Below are positions 38,440 through 48,653 of a stretch of 64,000 nt of DNA, piece by piece (positions within the stretch are counted from its first letter, which is position 1; each line of letters opens with the position of its first letter). Source of the stretch: Ruminococcus sp. OA3 (lineage in GTDB: Bacteria; Bacillota; Clostridia; Lachnospirales; Lachnospiraceae); assembly GCF_022440845.1 (NCBI RefSeq), contig NZ_JAKNTO010000001.1, forward strand, positions 248,001-312,000. The letters are read 5' to 3'. Both the position numbers and the translations under genes were made by a program. The notes under the pieces are model-generated. The model ran no database searches. It saw only the letters and a program-made list of their open reading frames with translations, and was not told the origin of the DNA.

Positions 38440-39446
38440 CAGATCCCTTCTTTCAAAGAAAACGGAAGAAACTCTCTATCTTCCAATATGTTCTTAATCA
38501 GTTTATAGCAGTCCAGCTTTATCGCTGTTCTGTACGAAACCTTCCGTTTCAATCTAGAATGCATAAACACATTTTCCAGCCTCCCTTCAAATGCCTCAAT
38601 AAATATCTTTCTTCCTTCATCATTCAACATACAATAATTTACCCTTTTGTCAAAATGTTTTTCAACCTGTATTTTGCGATTATTAACCAACTCAAAAATA
38701 GTCCTAAAAACAATAACCGGTTTGAACACCTCACTGATATCAAGGCTCAACGAAAATCTGCCTTCTGACGGTTCATGAAGAAAACTTACTCTCTGATCTA
38801 AATGTGTCTGGTAAATTGCAGAAATTGTTTTCGTATAGAGCAATGTATTTCCAAAAGAAACCATTGCATTCATAGGATTGTCTGGCGGCCGTTTTACCCG
38901 CTTGTTCATCACAAAATCTTCAGGCAAAAAATGTTGAAAATCATTATAGAATCTTATCCAAACTTCACCTTCACAAGCCAATAATTCTTTAATGTCATCA
39001 ACTTGTTCCACCTGCCCCAAAAATGTTGTTTTAATCCAATCAATTGTTCTTTTTACCTCTTTCTTATCATGTTTATAATAATGATACAATACCTCATAAA
39101 TATTCAAACCAATACCACGGACAATTGACCGTGCAATGTCCATCCTGTCATTTTGATATTTTTCCGCTTGTTTCACTACCAGTTTTCCACTTAAATAATG
39201 GTCCCTTGGGTAAAAGGTACCGCTGTAACCTCCGTAATAGTTAAAAAAGTGAACAATAATATGATTCTGAGACAAAAAATCCAATAATTTTGTATTGATA
39301 CTGACTTCATTAAAACAATAAATTTCTTTTGTGTTCTCAACCGGAATATAGACATTCTTTCCCTCTTTTCGAAAACACAGAGAATTATCTTTTCTTGTAA
39401 GCTCACCCATAGACATAATATATCGTGTACTTCCCAATCTTTTCAC
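38439..39446 (-). CDS. cas1: CRISPR integrase Cas1 (type I-B)
   Basis: A 335-residue Cas1 starting at GTG 39446 (KRLGSTRYIMSMGELTRKDN), 10 bases after the cas4 stop. The frame is open further upstream through cas4 but the homologous N-terminus begins here. Catalytic residues are visible: Glu159 in ACEGEVWIRFY, His224 in SFLHEPSEGR and Asp236 in SLDISEVFKP. NYYGGYSGTFYPRDHYLSG is a type I-B hallmark. It catalyses spacer integration with Cas2; Cas4 helps choose PAM-proximal ends. Confidence 0.96.
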   Translation of the reverse strand: MKRLGSTRYIMSMGELTRKDNSLCFRKEGKNVYIPVENTKEIYCFNEVSINTKLLDFLSQNHIIVHFFNYYGGYSGTFYPRDHYLSGKLVVKQAEKYQNDRMDIARSIVRGIGLNIYEVLYHYYKHDKKEVKRTIDWIKTTFLGQVEQVDDIKELLACEGEVWIRFYNDFQHFLPEDFVMNKRVKRPPDNPMNAMVSFGNTLLYTKTISAIYQTHLDQRVSFLHEPSEGRFSLSLDISEVFKPVIVFRTIFELVNNRKIQVEKHFDKRVNYCMLNDEGRKIFIEAFEGRLENVFMHSRLKRKVSYRTAIKLDCYKLIKNILEDREFLPFSLKEGI

Positions 39447-39456
39447 CCCACTATTT

Positions 39457-39951
39457 CTAAATATAACAGTACTCATAATACGCACACTTCTTACACTTTG
39501 GCGCGTAAACACACTCCGGAATCTTTTCACTTTGCAGTAACTCTTCAATTTCTCTCACATATTTCCGAAGCTGCTCTTCCAATTCCTCTGTCAATTCAAG
39601 ATACAATACCTTATTTTCTTTCTTATTCTTCTCAACAAATTCCAGTCTGCCTTTACGGGTAACCCCTTTTTCCTTCAGAACACTTAGATAATACAACAGC
39701 TGCCATTTTGATGCCTCTACATCGGCATCTGATTTTTTGATTTCCGTCAGATATTCCTTTGTCAACCTGTCCAGACGTATGTTATCAACTGTAATTTCCG
39801 TATCCTTTTTTTCCTCCGCTTTTTCCTCATGTATTGCCTTTCCAATTTTCACCTGTTCACTGTTATCCTCCAGATTCAACCTGTTTCCATGTAAATAGCA
39901 CTGACGTTTACAATGAAAATAATAATTAATCAACGTCCCATTTACTTTCAT
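39457..39951 (-). CDS. cas4: CRISPR adaptation nuclease Cas4
   Basis: A 164-residue Cas4 of the RecB/Dna2 nuclease type. An N-terminal CKRQCYLHG and a C-terminal PKCKKCAYYEYC supply cysteines for the iron-sulfur cluster. DRLTKEYLTEIKKS carries the acidic residue and the E-x-K active site, followed by EASKWQLLYYLSVLKEKG. It trims prespacers and sets PAM specificity during adaptation. It lies 14 bases after cas3 and 10 bases before cas1. Confidence 0.94.
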   Translation of the reverse strand: MKVNGTLINYYFHCKRQCYLHGNRLNLEDNSEQVKIGKAIHEEKAEEKKDTEITVDNIRLDRLTKEYLTEIKKSDADVEASKWQLLYYLSVLKEKGVTRKGRLEFVEKNKKENKVLYLELTEELEEQLRKYVREIEELLQSEKIPECVYAPKCKKCAYYEYCYI

Positions 39952-39965
39952 AATCCACTCACCTC

Positions 39966-42518
39966 CTAAAGAAACAGCATTTCTCCATTTTCAAATTTTT
40001 TGCGGTCAAGAATCCCATTCTCATCAAAAAATGCTTCTCCATCTTCAATATAATAAATATCACCAATCTGTTCATTCCAATCAAACACGGCATTCTTACT
40101 TAACTGATAAAGAAAGACATTCATACTGCTTCTCACCTTATATAATCGCACCTTCTTTTCTGCAAATTCCATTTCCTCATTTAACAGTAGTTCCTTATAC
40201 TCCTCCCAGACAGTCCTGCCATCGATTTCTCCTGCTCCTTCCTCTTTAATATTTCTTGCCAAATACACCGAAACCATCTGTCTATTATCGTCAATCAGCT
40301 TCATTCTCTCGTGGACCTTTACGAAGTCTAAACTTCCCACACACTCGCTGAAAAACTGCTCTAGATTCTGGGAATCAGCTTTTTCTTTTCTCATTTTTAA
40401 GATGCGTAATATTTGCTCATAATAATTCTGATAGTTTTTCGTAGCAAGAATTTCCCGCATGGTTTCATTTTTCAATGTAAATTCCGGATTAATGCGGATA
40501 TCCCTCCGGTAAATACCCTTTGCATCATCTAAATCAAAAAAATAGACAACGCCGCTTCTCTTACAGGAACGGTTAATGCGCCCCATAAACTGCTCCTCGC
40601 TGTCCAACCTGGAGCTATCTTTATATCCAATATCAAAGTCTATGTCCACGCCGGCTTCCACTACCTGCGTTGCCACCAATATGATTGTCTCCAGTTCTTC
40701 TGTCATATGAATCATCCGCTTTCTGTCAAGGATACTGCTGTCGCCCGTCATAAGAAGTACTTCAAAATCTGTCTTTTCTTTTATGAGCCTATAAAATCCG
40801 TCTGCTCTGCTTTTATTGATGAACTCAATCAATATCTTTTTCCCTTCCTGGACATGCTCAATCATATGTTCTGCAAGAAGTTCCAGCGTAATCTTCTCCT
40901 GTAATAATTCATAATTCGGAACCACTCTTTTTGCAAATACCGGATGGTTAAAATACTTTTCTCTGTCATTTATTAAGTTTACCGCCCCCAACCGGTTATC
41001 TGTTAAAATCTCCAAATTAGGCAGCGTTGCAGACATAATGATGACCTTAATATTTAAAAGCTGAGCAAAACCCTTTAGAAATGTAATGATTTCACTCCAT
41101 AATTCATTTTTATAGCTCTGAATTTCATCCAATACAATTACCGAATTACAGAGCTGGTGAAATCCAAACAAATCCTCCCTGCCATTTCCGAACAGTGTCC
41201 GAAACAGTGAGACATGCGTGGACAAAACAAGCGGATAATTTAAAAACTGCCGATCCAGCAATAGTTCCTGGAACTTTTTCTGACTTTCCGTATCGTAAAG
41301 TTCCTCACTTCCCTTTATGGGAACCAGAGAGTTGACCACTGCAATCTGAGCCATTGTCTTCTCGTAATCTCCAAATACCTTCCTAAGCGTCTCCATATTT
41401 TGTTCTACCAGCGTATTAAATGGATAAATATAAAATATTTTCTGCAGTCCTTCTCCCATACTCAGCAGCTGAAAGCTTAAATTGATCGACGTATTACTCT
41501 TTCCGCTTCCCGTTGGCGCTTCCAGATAAAACAGTGATTGGCTGCTGTGTTCCTTTAATTCTCGTTCCGCATCCAGAAACAACTCTGTCCGCAATATATT
41601 AATCTTACTCTGCCTCTCAAGTTCCTTTGAATCCATGGGATAAGATGATGATTCATAAGTCCTGATACTTTTCATCACCTCGGTTTTCTCATATTGCTCT
41701 ATGATATCCTGAAGATTTTCAATATTTCCAAACGTTTTTATTTCTACGCCACTCATAAACTCCGTGGTCGCATAATAGTCCGATGCCACAAGAAGTGAAT
41801 ACAAAAGCCTGGAATATCCGTACAGCCAAACCTGCCTCTTTGTATCTCCCGCTCCTATCCGCTGTAGAGAATTCTTTTTTTCTCTGTCTTTTATCGTAAA
41901 TATACTACCCGCACCGTCTTCTACTTTTTCTTTCCAGCTATCCAGCCACTTTTTAGCATACCACCCAAGATTACTTTCGCTATCTTCATCAAAGCTGTAC
42001 ACGTATTCCTTAAATTCTTTCATCACCCCATGATGTCTGGCAATCAAAAAGGAATGGATAAATACCAAATCTTTAAGCCTTCTCTTTTCCTCCTTATTCT
42101 CTACCTCACCTACACGGCACAAAAAATAATCCAGGTAAAATGCCGCAGATAAAATAGAATGCTTGCTGCCCAGATTCCCCTCCGGGGCAATTTCCGGATG
42201 CCATTTATGTTTCATTTTTTTGATCTGAAACAATGGATTGATCTTCCCCATATCATGAAACGTAACTACATTCATCAGAATACTGTCAAACAATATTTCG
42301 GTATCAGAACTCATACTGCCCAGATATTTTTCTCGAAATCTTATAAAAACTTTATCCAATTTCTTCTGCTGAATAATATTCAAAAAATATTTCTGACACA
42401 GTTTTGTATGCTCAATTACCGTTTCCTTTTTTCCGCCGTCCAACGGCAGATGGGCATAACACTCAGATATGTTCGGCTCAAATTCTTCCAAAGCTATGTA
42501 CATGTCTTTTCTTAACAT
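39966..42518 (-). CDS. cas3: CRISPR nuclease-helicase Cas3
   Basis: An 850-residue Cas3. The N-terminal HD nuclease shows EHTKL (near 36), VVTFHDMGKINP (HD near 88) and ARHHGVMK. The superfamily 2 helicase has Walker A EAPTGSGKS, a DEIQ box (VIVLDEIQSYKNELW), MSATLP, ATQVVEAGVDIDFD and QFMGRINRSCKR. DEIQ in place of DEVH/DEAH is an allowed variant. It degrades DNA opened by Cascade. GGAGG precedes ATG 42518. A terminator-like hairpin separates it from cas5, which may lower its level relative to the effector genes. Confidence 0.96.
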   Translation of the reverse strand: MLRKDMYIALEEFEPNISECYAHLPLDGGKKETVIEHTKLCQKYFLNIIQQKKLDKVFIRFREKYLGSMSSDTEILFDSILMNVVTFHDMGKINPLFQIKKMKHKWHPEIAPEGNLGSKHSILSAAFYLDYFLCRVGEVENKEEKRRLKDLVFIHSFLIARHHGVMKEFKEYVYSFDEDSESNLGWYAKKWLDSWKEKVEDGAGSIFTIKDREKKNSLQRIGAGDTKRQVWLYGYSRLLYSLLVASDYYATTEFMSGVEIKTFGNIENLQDIIEQYEKTEVMKSIRTYESSSYPMDSKELERQSKINILRTELFLDAERELKEHSSQSLFYLEAPTGSGKSNTSINLSFQLLSMGEGLQKIFYIYPFNTLVEQNMETLRKVFGDYEKTMAQIAVVNSLVPIKGSEELYDTESQKKFQELLLDRQFLNYPLVLSTHVSLFRTLFGNGREDLFGFHQLCNSVIVLDEIQSYKNELWSEIITFLKGFAQLLNIKVIIMSATLPNLEILTDNRLGAVNLINDREKYFNHPVFAKRVVPNYELLQEKITLELLAEHMIEHVQEGKKILIEFINKSRADGFYRLIKEKTDFEVLLMTGDSSILDRKRMIHMTEELETIILVATQVVEAGVDIDFDIGYKDSSRLDSEEQFMGRINRSCKRSGVVYFFDLDDAKGIYRRDIRINPEFTLKNETMREILATKNYQNYYEQILRILKMRKEKADSQNLEQFFSECVGSLDFVKVHERMKLIDDNRQMVSVYLARNIKEEGAGEIDGRTVWEEYKELLLNEEMEFAEKKVRLYKVRSSMNVFLYQLSKNAVFDWNEQIGDIYYIEDGEAFFDENGILDRKKFENGEMLFL

Positions 42519-42540
42519 CTCGTTCCTCCATTACACAAAA

Positions 42541-42562
42541 CCCCCGCCTTTTAAAGCGGGGG
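42541..42562 (-). terminator. Intra-operon hairpin between cas5 and cas3
   Basis: CCCCCGC (42541-42547) pairs with GCGGGGG (42556-42562). On the minus strand the GC-rich stem is followed by TTTTGTG, eight bases after the cas5 stop and before the cas3 ribosome site. It looks like a leaky intrinsic terminator that would separate effector from Cas3/adaptation expression. Confidence 0.65.
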
Positions 42563-42570
42563 CTTCTGAA

Positions 42571-43323
42571 TTAATAAAATATCAGCATTTTTTTCTCTGT
42601 TCTGGCCGCAAACCCTTTTTCCATTCTCACCGGAAGGTTTGTATAGCAGAAGGTATCATAAACATATAAATTTGTATAAGCGTCTAAGCCTATCGGCAAC
42701 TTTTCCTCATACTTAAATTCCTGTATCTCATCCTCCTCATCCGGCAAAAGTAACTCTCCCGTCTCTTTGGGAAACAGACAGGCAAATTGCACCTCCTTCT
42801 CCGGTTCCTGGTCTAATTCCACAATCTGTGCATTCCTGATATCTGCAGGATGGTCGTTCTTTCCCAGATAAGGCATATAGACGCACTTCCCATTCACAAT
42901 AAACTCTGCCAGTTTTTTCGCCTCCTGGCAATCTAACAACACAAAGATTTCCCAGATCGGTTCCTCCAGCCACTGCTCCTTAACGATCAGATTTCCACCC
43001 TGTTCCTTGGACGCATACCCAATGGAATTATTAAAAAATTGGACTTTTTTCGGAATATATCCCTTTTCATTCTTAGGAACAATGGACACCCTGATGTCTT
43101 TCAGCCGTTCATAAAATTCCGGATATTCCTCGATGAGCTGCGCTTTTTTCTTCTTGCTCTCCCACTCCTTCTGCCCATAGCCCTGATAGCCTAAGATTGC
43201 GCCAAACATTCCCAAAAGTGCTGCTTTATGAATCTGTCCAAAGGTAAAATAGCAATATGCATTTACCTCGGGTTTTTTTAAAAACGCCGTTTTACCGCTT
43301 AGTGTAAATTTCAGAGCCTTCAT
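42571..43323 (-). CDS. cas5: Cascade subunit Cas5 (type I-B)
   Basis: A 250-residue Cas5 of the I-B (Cas5b/Cas5h) type. The RAMP fold opens KALKFTLSGKTAFLKKPEVN with the FGQIHKAALLGMFGAILGYQG helix. The late CVYMPYLGKNDHPADIRNAQ is a reliable Cas5h marker. It binds the crRNA 5' handle in the interference complex. It lies four bases from cas7. Confidence 0.94.
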   Translation of the reverse strand: MKALKFTLSGKTAFLKKPEVNAYCYFTFGQIHKAALLGMFGAILGYQGYGQKEWESKKKKAQLIEEYPEFYERLKDIRVSIVPKNEKGYIPKKVQFFNNSIGYASKEQGGNLIVKEQWLEEPIWEIFVLLDCQEAKKLAEFIVNGKCVYMPYLGKNDHPADIRNAQIVELDQEPEKEVQFACLFPKETGELLLPDEEDEIQEFKYEEKLPIGLDAYTNLYVYDTFCYTNLPVRMEKGFAARTEKKMLIFY

Positions 43324-43327
43324 AATA

Positions 43328-46013
<2,686 letters not shown>

Positions 46014-46025
46014 ATCACCTGCCTT

Positions 46026-46730
46026 CTATATCCATCGATAGTTACAGAATCCAAAACCACGGCTGTTCATCTCACATAAGCCTGCCCCAAGAAGAAAATA
46101 CGCCAGTTCCTGAGCCCTCGGATTGTCTGCAACCTTAAGATTGATTTTGTCCCCCAAAAGTTTAATCCCCTTATATTGCACACAGACAGGCTTTTTGTTT
46201 AAAAATTCTATATTTGTATACAGTTGAAAATCCTCGTCAATTTTGCTCTCCGTAAACTGATTGTATTTTTTAACCGCATTTTCAAAAAGACGCCGTTCAT
46301 ACTCTTTTAAGGACATCACGTTCTTCCAGTACCCGTTTTCTGTCTTCACAATCGTTGAAGTCAAAGAATATATTTCTCCTATAGTTTTTTTAGGAAGCAC
46401 ACGGTTTTCCGCCGTCAGGCCCTTCATGTATGGTGTGTTATGATTGTAAAGAGTTTCCGAAAAGAAACGGGCGAGTTTTATATCTACTGTTCTGATTGTG
46501 ATTGTGTAAATTCCCTCTTTCTTATACAGCTTGTCTTTTTCTACCGGATAAAAGAGACTCAGACTATAACCTTTAAAGCAGTTTGCCTCATGGAGGTTTA
46601 AGAATGCTTCTTCCTCCCCCATCGCGGAATCAATAAAATCTGTTATACTACTTTGCAGAAAGTTCAAAGGAATCTCTTGCAGCAGAAAAACTTTGACTCT
46701 GATTTCATATACGTTAATATTATTCTTCAT
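46026..46730 (-). CDS. cas6: crRNA-processing endoribonuclease Cas6
   Basis: A 234-residue Cas6, first gene of the cas operon. Tandem ferredoxin-like folds are expected. The C-terminal glycine-rich loop FLLGAGLCEMNSRGFGFC is the family signature, and His47 or His97 are candidate general bases. AAGGGGG lies 9 bases before ATG 46730. It cuts repeats 8 bases before their 3' end. If the mini-array upstream is transcribed, Cas6 would also process that RNA. Confidence 0.93.
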   Translation of the reverse strand: MKNNINVYEIRVKVFLLQEIPLNFLQSSITDFIDSAMGEEEAFLNLHEANCFKGYSLSLFYPVEKDKLYKKEGIYTITIRTVDIKLARFFSETLYNHNTPYMKGLTAENRVLPKKTIGEIYSLTSTIVKTENGYWKNVMSLKEYERRLFENAVKKYNQFTESKIDEDFQLYTNIEFLNKKPVCVQYKGIKLLGDKINLKVADNPRAQELAYFLLGAGLCEMNSRGFGFCNYRWI

Positions 46731-46751
46731 TTTTCTTTACCCCCTTTCTCA

Positions 46752-46774
46752 ATGTTAATTATTATGAGTTATAT
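46752..46774 (+). promoter_or_regulatory. Candidate target site of the mini-array RNA in the cas leader
   Basis: This 23-base segment matches the mini-array spacer (46910-46932) at 18 of 23 positions: 1-5, 7-9, 11-15, 17, 19-21 and 23. The first mismatch is at position 6, which type I crRNAs do not pair. TCA (46749-46751) lies immediately 5', where a type I PAM should be. The site is about 11-33 bases downstream of the predicted cas start, so a bound Cascade would block transcription. Confidence 0.6.
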
Positions 46775-46791
46775 ATTTCAACTATAATTGT

Positions 46792-46820
46792 ATATTACGC
46801 TTGTATCTGTTCTCTGTCAA
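46792..46820 (-). promoter_or_regulatory. Promoter of the cas operon
   Basis: On the minus strand TTGACA (46820-46815), exactly 17 bases, TAATAT (46797-46792). Transcription is predicted from about 46785, leaving a 55-base leader before cas6. The perfect -35 box and spacing suggest a strong promoter that would need control. Confidence 0.75.
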
Positions 46821-46841
46821 GTACTAACAAAATTTTTCCGT

Positions 46842-46870
46842 TTGCATATTAACCCTAGCTGTTATAAAAT
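46842..46870 (+). promoter_or_regulatory. Divergent promoter of the mini-CRISPR
   Basis: TTGCAT (46842-46847), 17 bases, TAAAAT (46865-46870). Predicted start about 46877, two bases before the first degenerate repeat. It is back to back with the cas promoter. Confidence 0.55.
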
Positions 46871-46878
46871 ATATTTTA

Positions 46879-46962
46879 TACAAACCATAACATCTCGATG
46901 TTTTGAAACATGTTTATTGTTATGTGATATTTCATAAACCACAACATAAGATGTGCCGTTAT
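46879..46962 (+). ncRNA. Mini-CRISPR: two degenerate repeats around one short spacer (CreR/CreA-like)
   Basis: First degenerate repeat 46879-46909: it keeps CAAACC, AACAT, GATGTTTTGAAA and ends in C. The stem AACAT/ATGTT is kept with a changed loop (CTCG for AAG). Spacer 46910-46932 (23 bases, shorter than the array's 32-36). Second degenerate repeat 46933-46962: 21 bases identical to the array repeat (ATAAACCACAACATAAGATG, then T) followed by a lost handle (GCCGTTAT). The orientation is opposite to the main array and to the cas genes. One intact handle between two Cas6-cleavable stems is the layout of known crRNA-like regulators (CreR) and CreA antitoxin RNAs. The spacer matches the cas leader next to TCA. 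Function is inferred. Confidence 0.72.
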
Positions 46963-46986
46963 TCTCAAGTTCTATATTTTAGAAAA

Positions 46987-47026
46987 GGACCCTAACAAAT
47001 AAGATTTCTCTCATTGGTCAAGGTCC
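46987..47026 (-). terminator. Intrinsic terminator of guaA
   Basis: GGACCCTAACAAAT (46987-47000) and ATTGGTCAAGGTCC (47013-47026) form a 14-bp stem with three mismatches or wobbles. On the minus strand it is followed by TTTTCTA. It could also stop the plus-strand mini-CRISPR transcript, although its plus-strand T-tract is weak. Confidence 0.65.
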
Positions 47027-47083
47027 CTTATCTCGTCTTATTTATTTGTAGTATTCCATCCCGCAAGCCTTCGTTAAGCTTTC

Positions 47084-48376
47084 TTACTCGAATTCTATCG
47101 TAGCCGGAGGCTTCGGCGACATATCATAACAAACTCTGTTCACATTCGCAACCTCATTTAGAATCCGGTTCGTGATCACCTCAAGCACATCCCAATCCAC
47201 TTTCTCAATGCTGGCCGTCATGGCATCAATGGTGTTGATGGCGCGGATGATCACCATATACTCGAAACATCTCGCATGATTCCTCATCCCGACAGATTTA
47301 AAATCCGGTACCACGGTAAAGTACTGCCAGACCTTCTTGTCCAGGCCGGCTTTCTCGAATTCCTCTCTGAGAATAGCATCGGACTCGCGGACTGCCTTCA
47401 GACGGTCGCGTGTGATCGCACCGAGGCAGCGGACGCCAAGTCCCGGTCCCGGGAACGGCTGGCGATATACCATATAATCCGGAAGTCCCAGCTCGATACC
47501 GCATGCGCGCACTTCATCCTTGAAGAGCTGTTTGAGGGGTTCCACCAGTTCAAACTTCATATCCTCCGGAAGTCCGCCTACATTATGGTGGGATTTCACC
47601 ATCTTTGCCGTTTTCGTTCCACTCTCAATGATATCCGGATAGATGGTTCCCTGCCCCAGGAAATCAATTCCTTCCAGCTTTCTAGCCTCTTCCTGGAACA
47701 CCTCGATAAACTCTCCGCCAATGATCTTACGTTTCTGTTCCGGATCAGACACATTTTCCAGCTTGCCCAGGAAACGTTCTGTCGCATCAACATAGATCAG
47801 ATTTGCACTGAGCTGGTCGCGGAAGACTTCAACAACATTTTCCGATTCATTCTTCCTCATTAAACCATGGTTTACATGAACACATACCAACTGCTGTCCG
47901 ATGGCCTTCAGAAGAAGTGCAGCTACAACAGAAGAATCCACACCCCCTGAGAGCGCCAGCAATACCTTGCGGTCACCGACCTGCTGTTTCACAAGTTCCA
48001 CCTGATCCGCAACAAAATTCTTCATATTCCAGTTTGCTTCTGCTTTGCATTCGTCAAATACAAAGTTTTTCAGCACAGCTTCTTCTGGGATCGCGTCATA
48101 CTTCTGGGGGCATTTTGCGGTCGGATGGTCGATAGCGATGATCGGATAGCCGCAGTCATACAGTTCCGGTGCAACATCCACAGCCGCACCGTCGACGATC
48201 CTGTTTTCCCCGCCGTTCAGAATGATCCCTTTTACATTCTGAAGTGCCTGCAGTTCAGCCACAGTAATGTCGTGAGGATGAATCTCACTGTATACCCCCA
48301 TGTCACGGACCGCTCTCGCGACAACCGTGTTTTCCGTACTTCCAAGGTCTAAAATTACAATCATGTCCTGTTTCAC
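47084..48376 (-). CDS. guaA: GMP synthase with a degenerate glutaminase domain
   Basis: A 430-residue GuaA against the usual 510-525. The ATP pyrophosphatase and dimerisation parts are complete: LLALSGGVDSSVVAALL, GQGTIYPDIIESGT, RQPFPGPGLGVRCLG and the C-terminal MSPKPPATIEFE. The N-terminal glutaminase domain keeps LDLGSTENTVVARAVRDMGV but then jumps from GYPIIAIDHPTAKC to KNFVFDEC. The GxCYGMQ nucleophile and the HPE pair are missing. It should make GMP from XMP using free ammonia or a separate glutaminase. GTG 48376 has GGGAG 8 bases upstream; ATG 48364 is the alternative. Confidence 0.9.
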   Translation of the reverse strand: MKQDMIVILDLGSTENTVVARAVRDMGVYSEIHPHDITVAELQALQNVKGIILNGGENRIVDGAAVDVAPELYDCGYPIIAIDHPTAKCPQKYDAIPEEAVLKNFVFDECKAEANWNMKNFVADQVELVKQQVGDRKVLLALSGGVDSSVVAALLLKAIGQQLVCVHVNHGLMRKNESENVVEVFRDQLSANLIYVDATERFLGKLENVSDPEQKRKIIGGEFIEVFQEEARKLEGIDFLGQGTIYPDIIESGTKTAKMVKSHHNVGGLPEDMKFELVEPLKQLFKDEVRACGIELGLPDYMVYRQPFPGPGLGVRCLGAITRDRLKAVRESDAILREEFEKAGLDKKVWQYFTVVPDFKSVGMRNHARCFEYMVIIRAINTIDAMTASIEKVDWDVLEVITNRILNEVANVNRVCYDMSPKPPATIEFE

Positions 48377-48405
48377 TTTATCTTCTCCCTTTTTGTAAAA
48401 TGTGG

Positions 48406-48428
48406 CGGCGAATATTTCACATTCGCCG
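48406..48428 (-). promoter_or_regulatory. Hairpin in the guaA leader
   Basis: CGGCGAAT (48406-48413) and ATTCGCCG (48421-48428) form a perfect 8-bp stem with a 7-base loop, 30 bases upstream of the GTG start. A TATAAT on the minus strand (48471-48466) lies behind it. It may modulate guaA expression. I looked for a purine riboswitch core and did not see one. Confidence 0.4.
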
Positions 48429-48460
48429 TTTGTCAATATGTAAACATGTTGACTCTCCTG

Positions 48461-48606
48461 CAGTTATTATACCTCGCACGCAGAAAAACAAGCAGCCCAA
48501 TGGGATATTTGTTTTTCCAGCCGTGGCTTGCCGGGTATCATCCGCTGTGCAGCAGCGGCACAGCAACACCGTTGCTGTGGACTGCACTCTGTGCAGTTAT
48601 TATACC
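48461..48606 (-). repeat. Structured dispersed repeat upstream of guaA (copy C and partial copy D)
   Basis: Copy C (48534-48606, minus strand) opens GGTATAATAACTGCAC and ends CAGCGGATGATACC. Its first stem is ACTGCAC/GTGCAGT, different in sequence from the 22 kb copies but at the same place; its second is CAGCAAC/GTTGCTG. It is followed by the AAGCCACGGCTGG linker and a GAAAAACAA/TTGTTTTTC hairpin. The start of a further unit (GGTATAATAACTGCA, 48473-48461) comes 133 bases on. Stem position is kept while sequence changes, which points to selected structure. Confidence 0.62.
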
Positions 48607-48653
48607 CTAATTACATAAGTTTTTCCATGAAAATTTACAGCATCACCTGAGAC

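Noticed and set aside
46879-46962. Reading the mini-array as a decayed ordinary CRISPR array
   Set aside because: Possible, but both Cas6 stems are kept, a well-placed promoter precedes it and the spacer matches the cas leader with a 5' TCA. These are unlikely together in a random relic.
48377-48653. Guanine or purine riboswitch upstream of guaA
   Set aside because: No conserved purine-aptamer core was found; the structure present belongs to the dispersed repeat and a simple hairpin.
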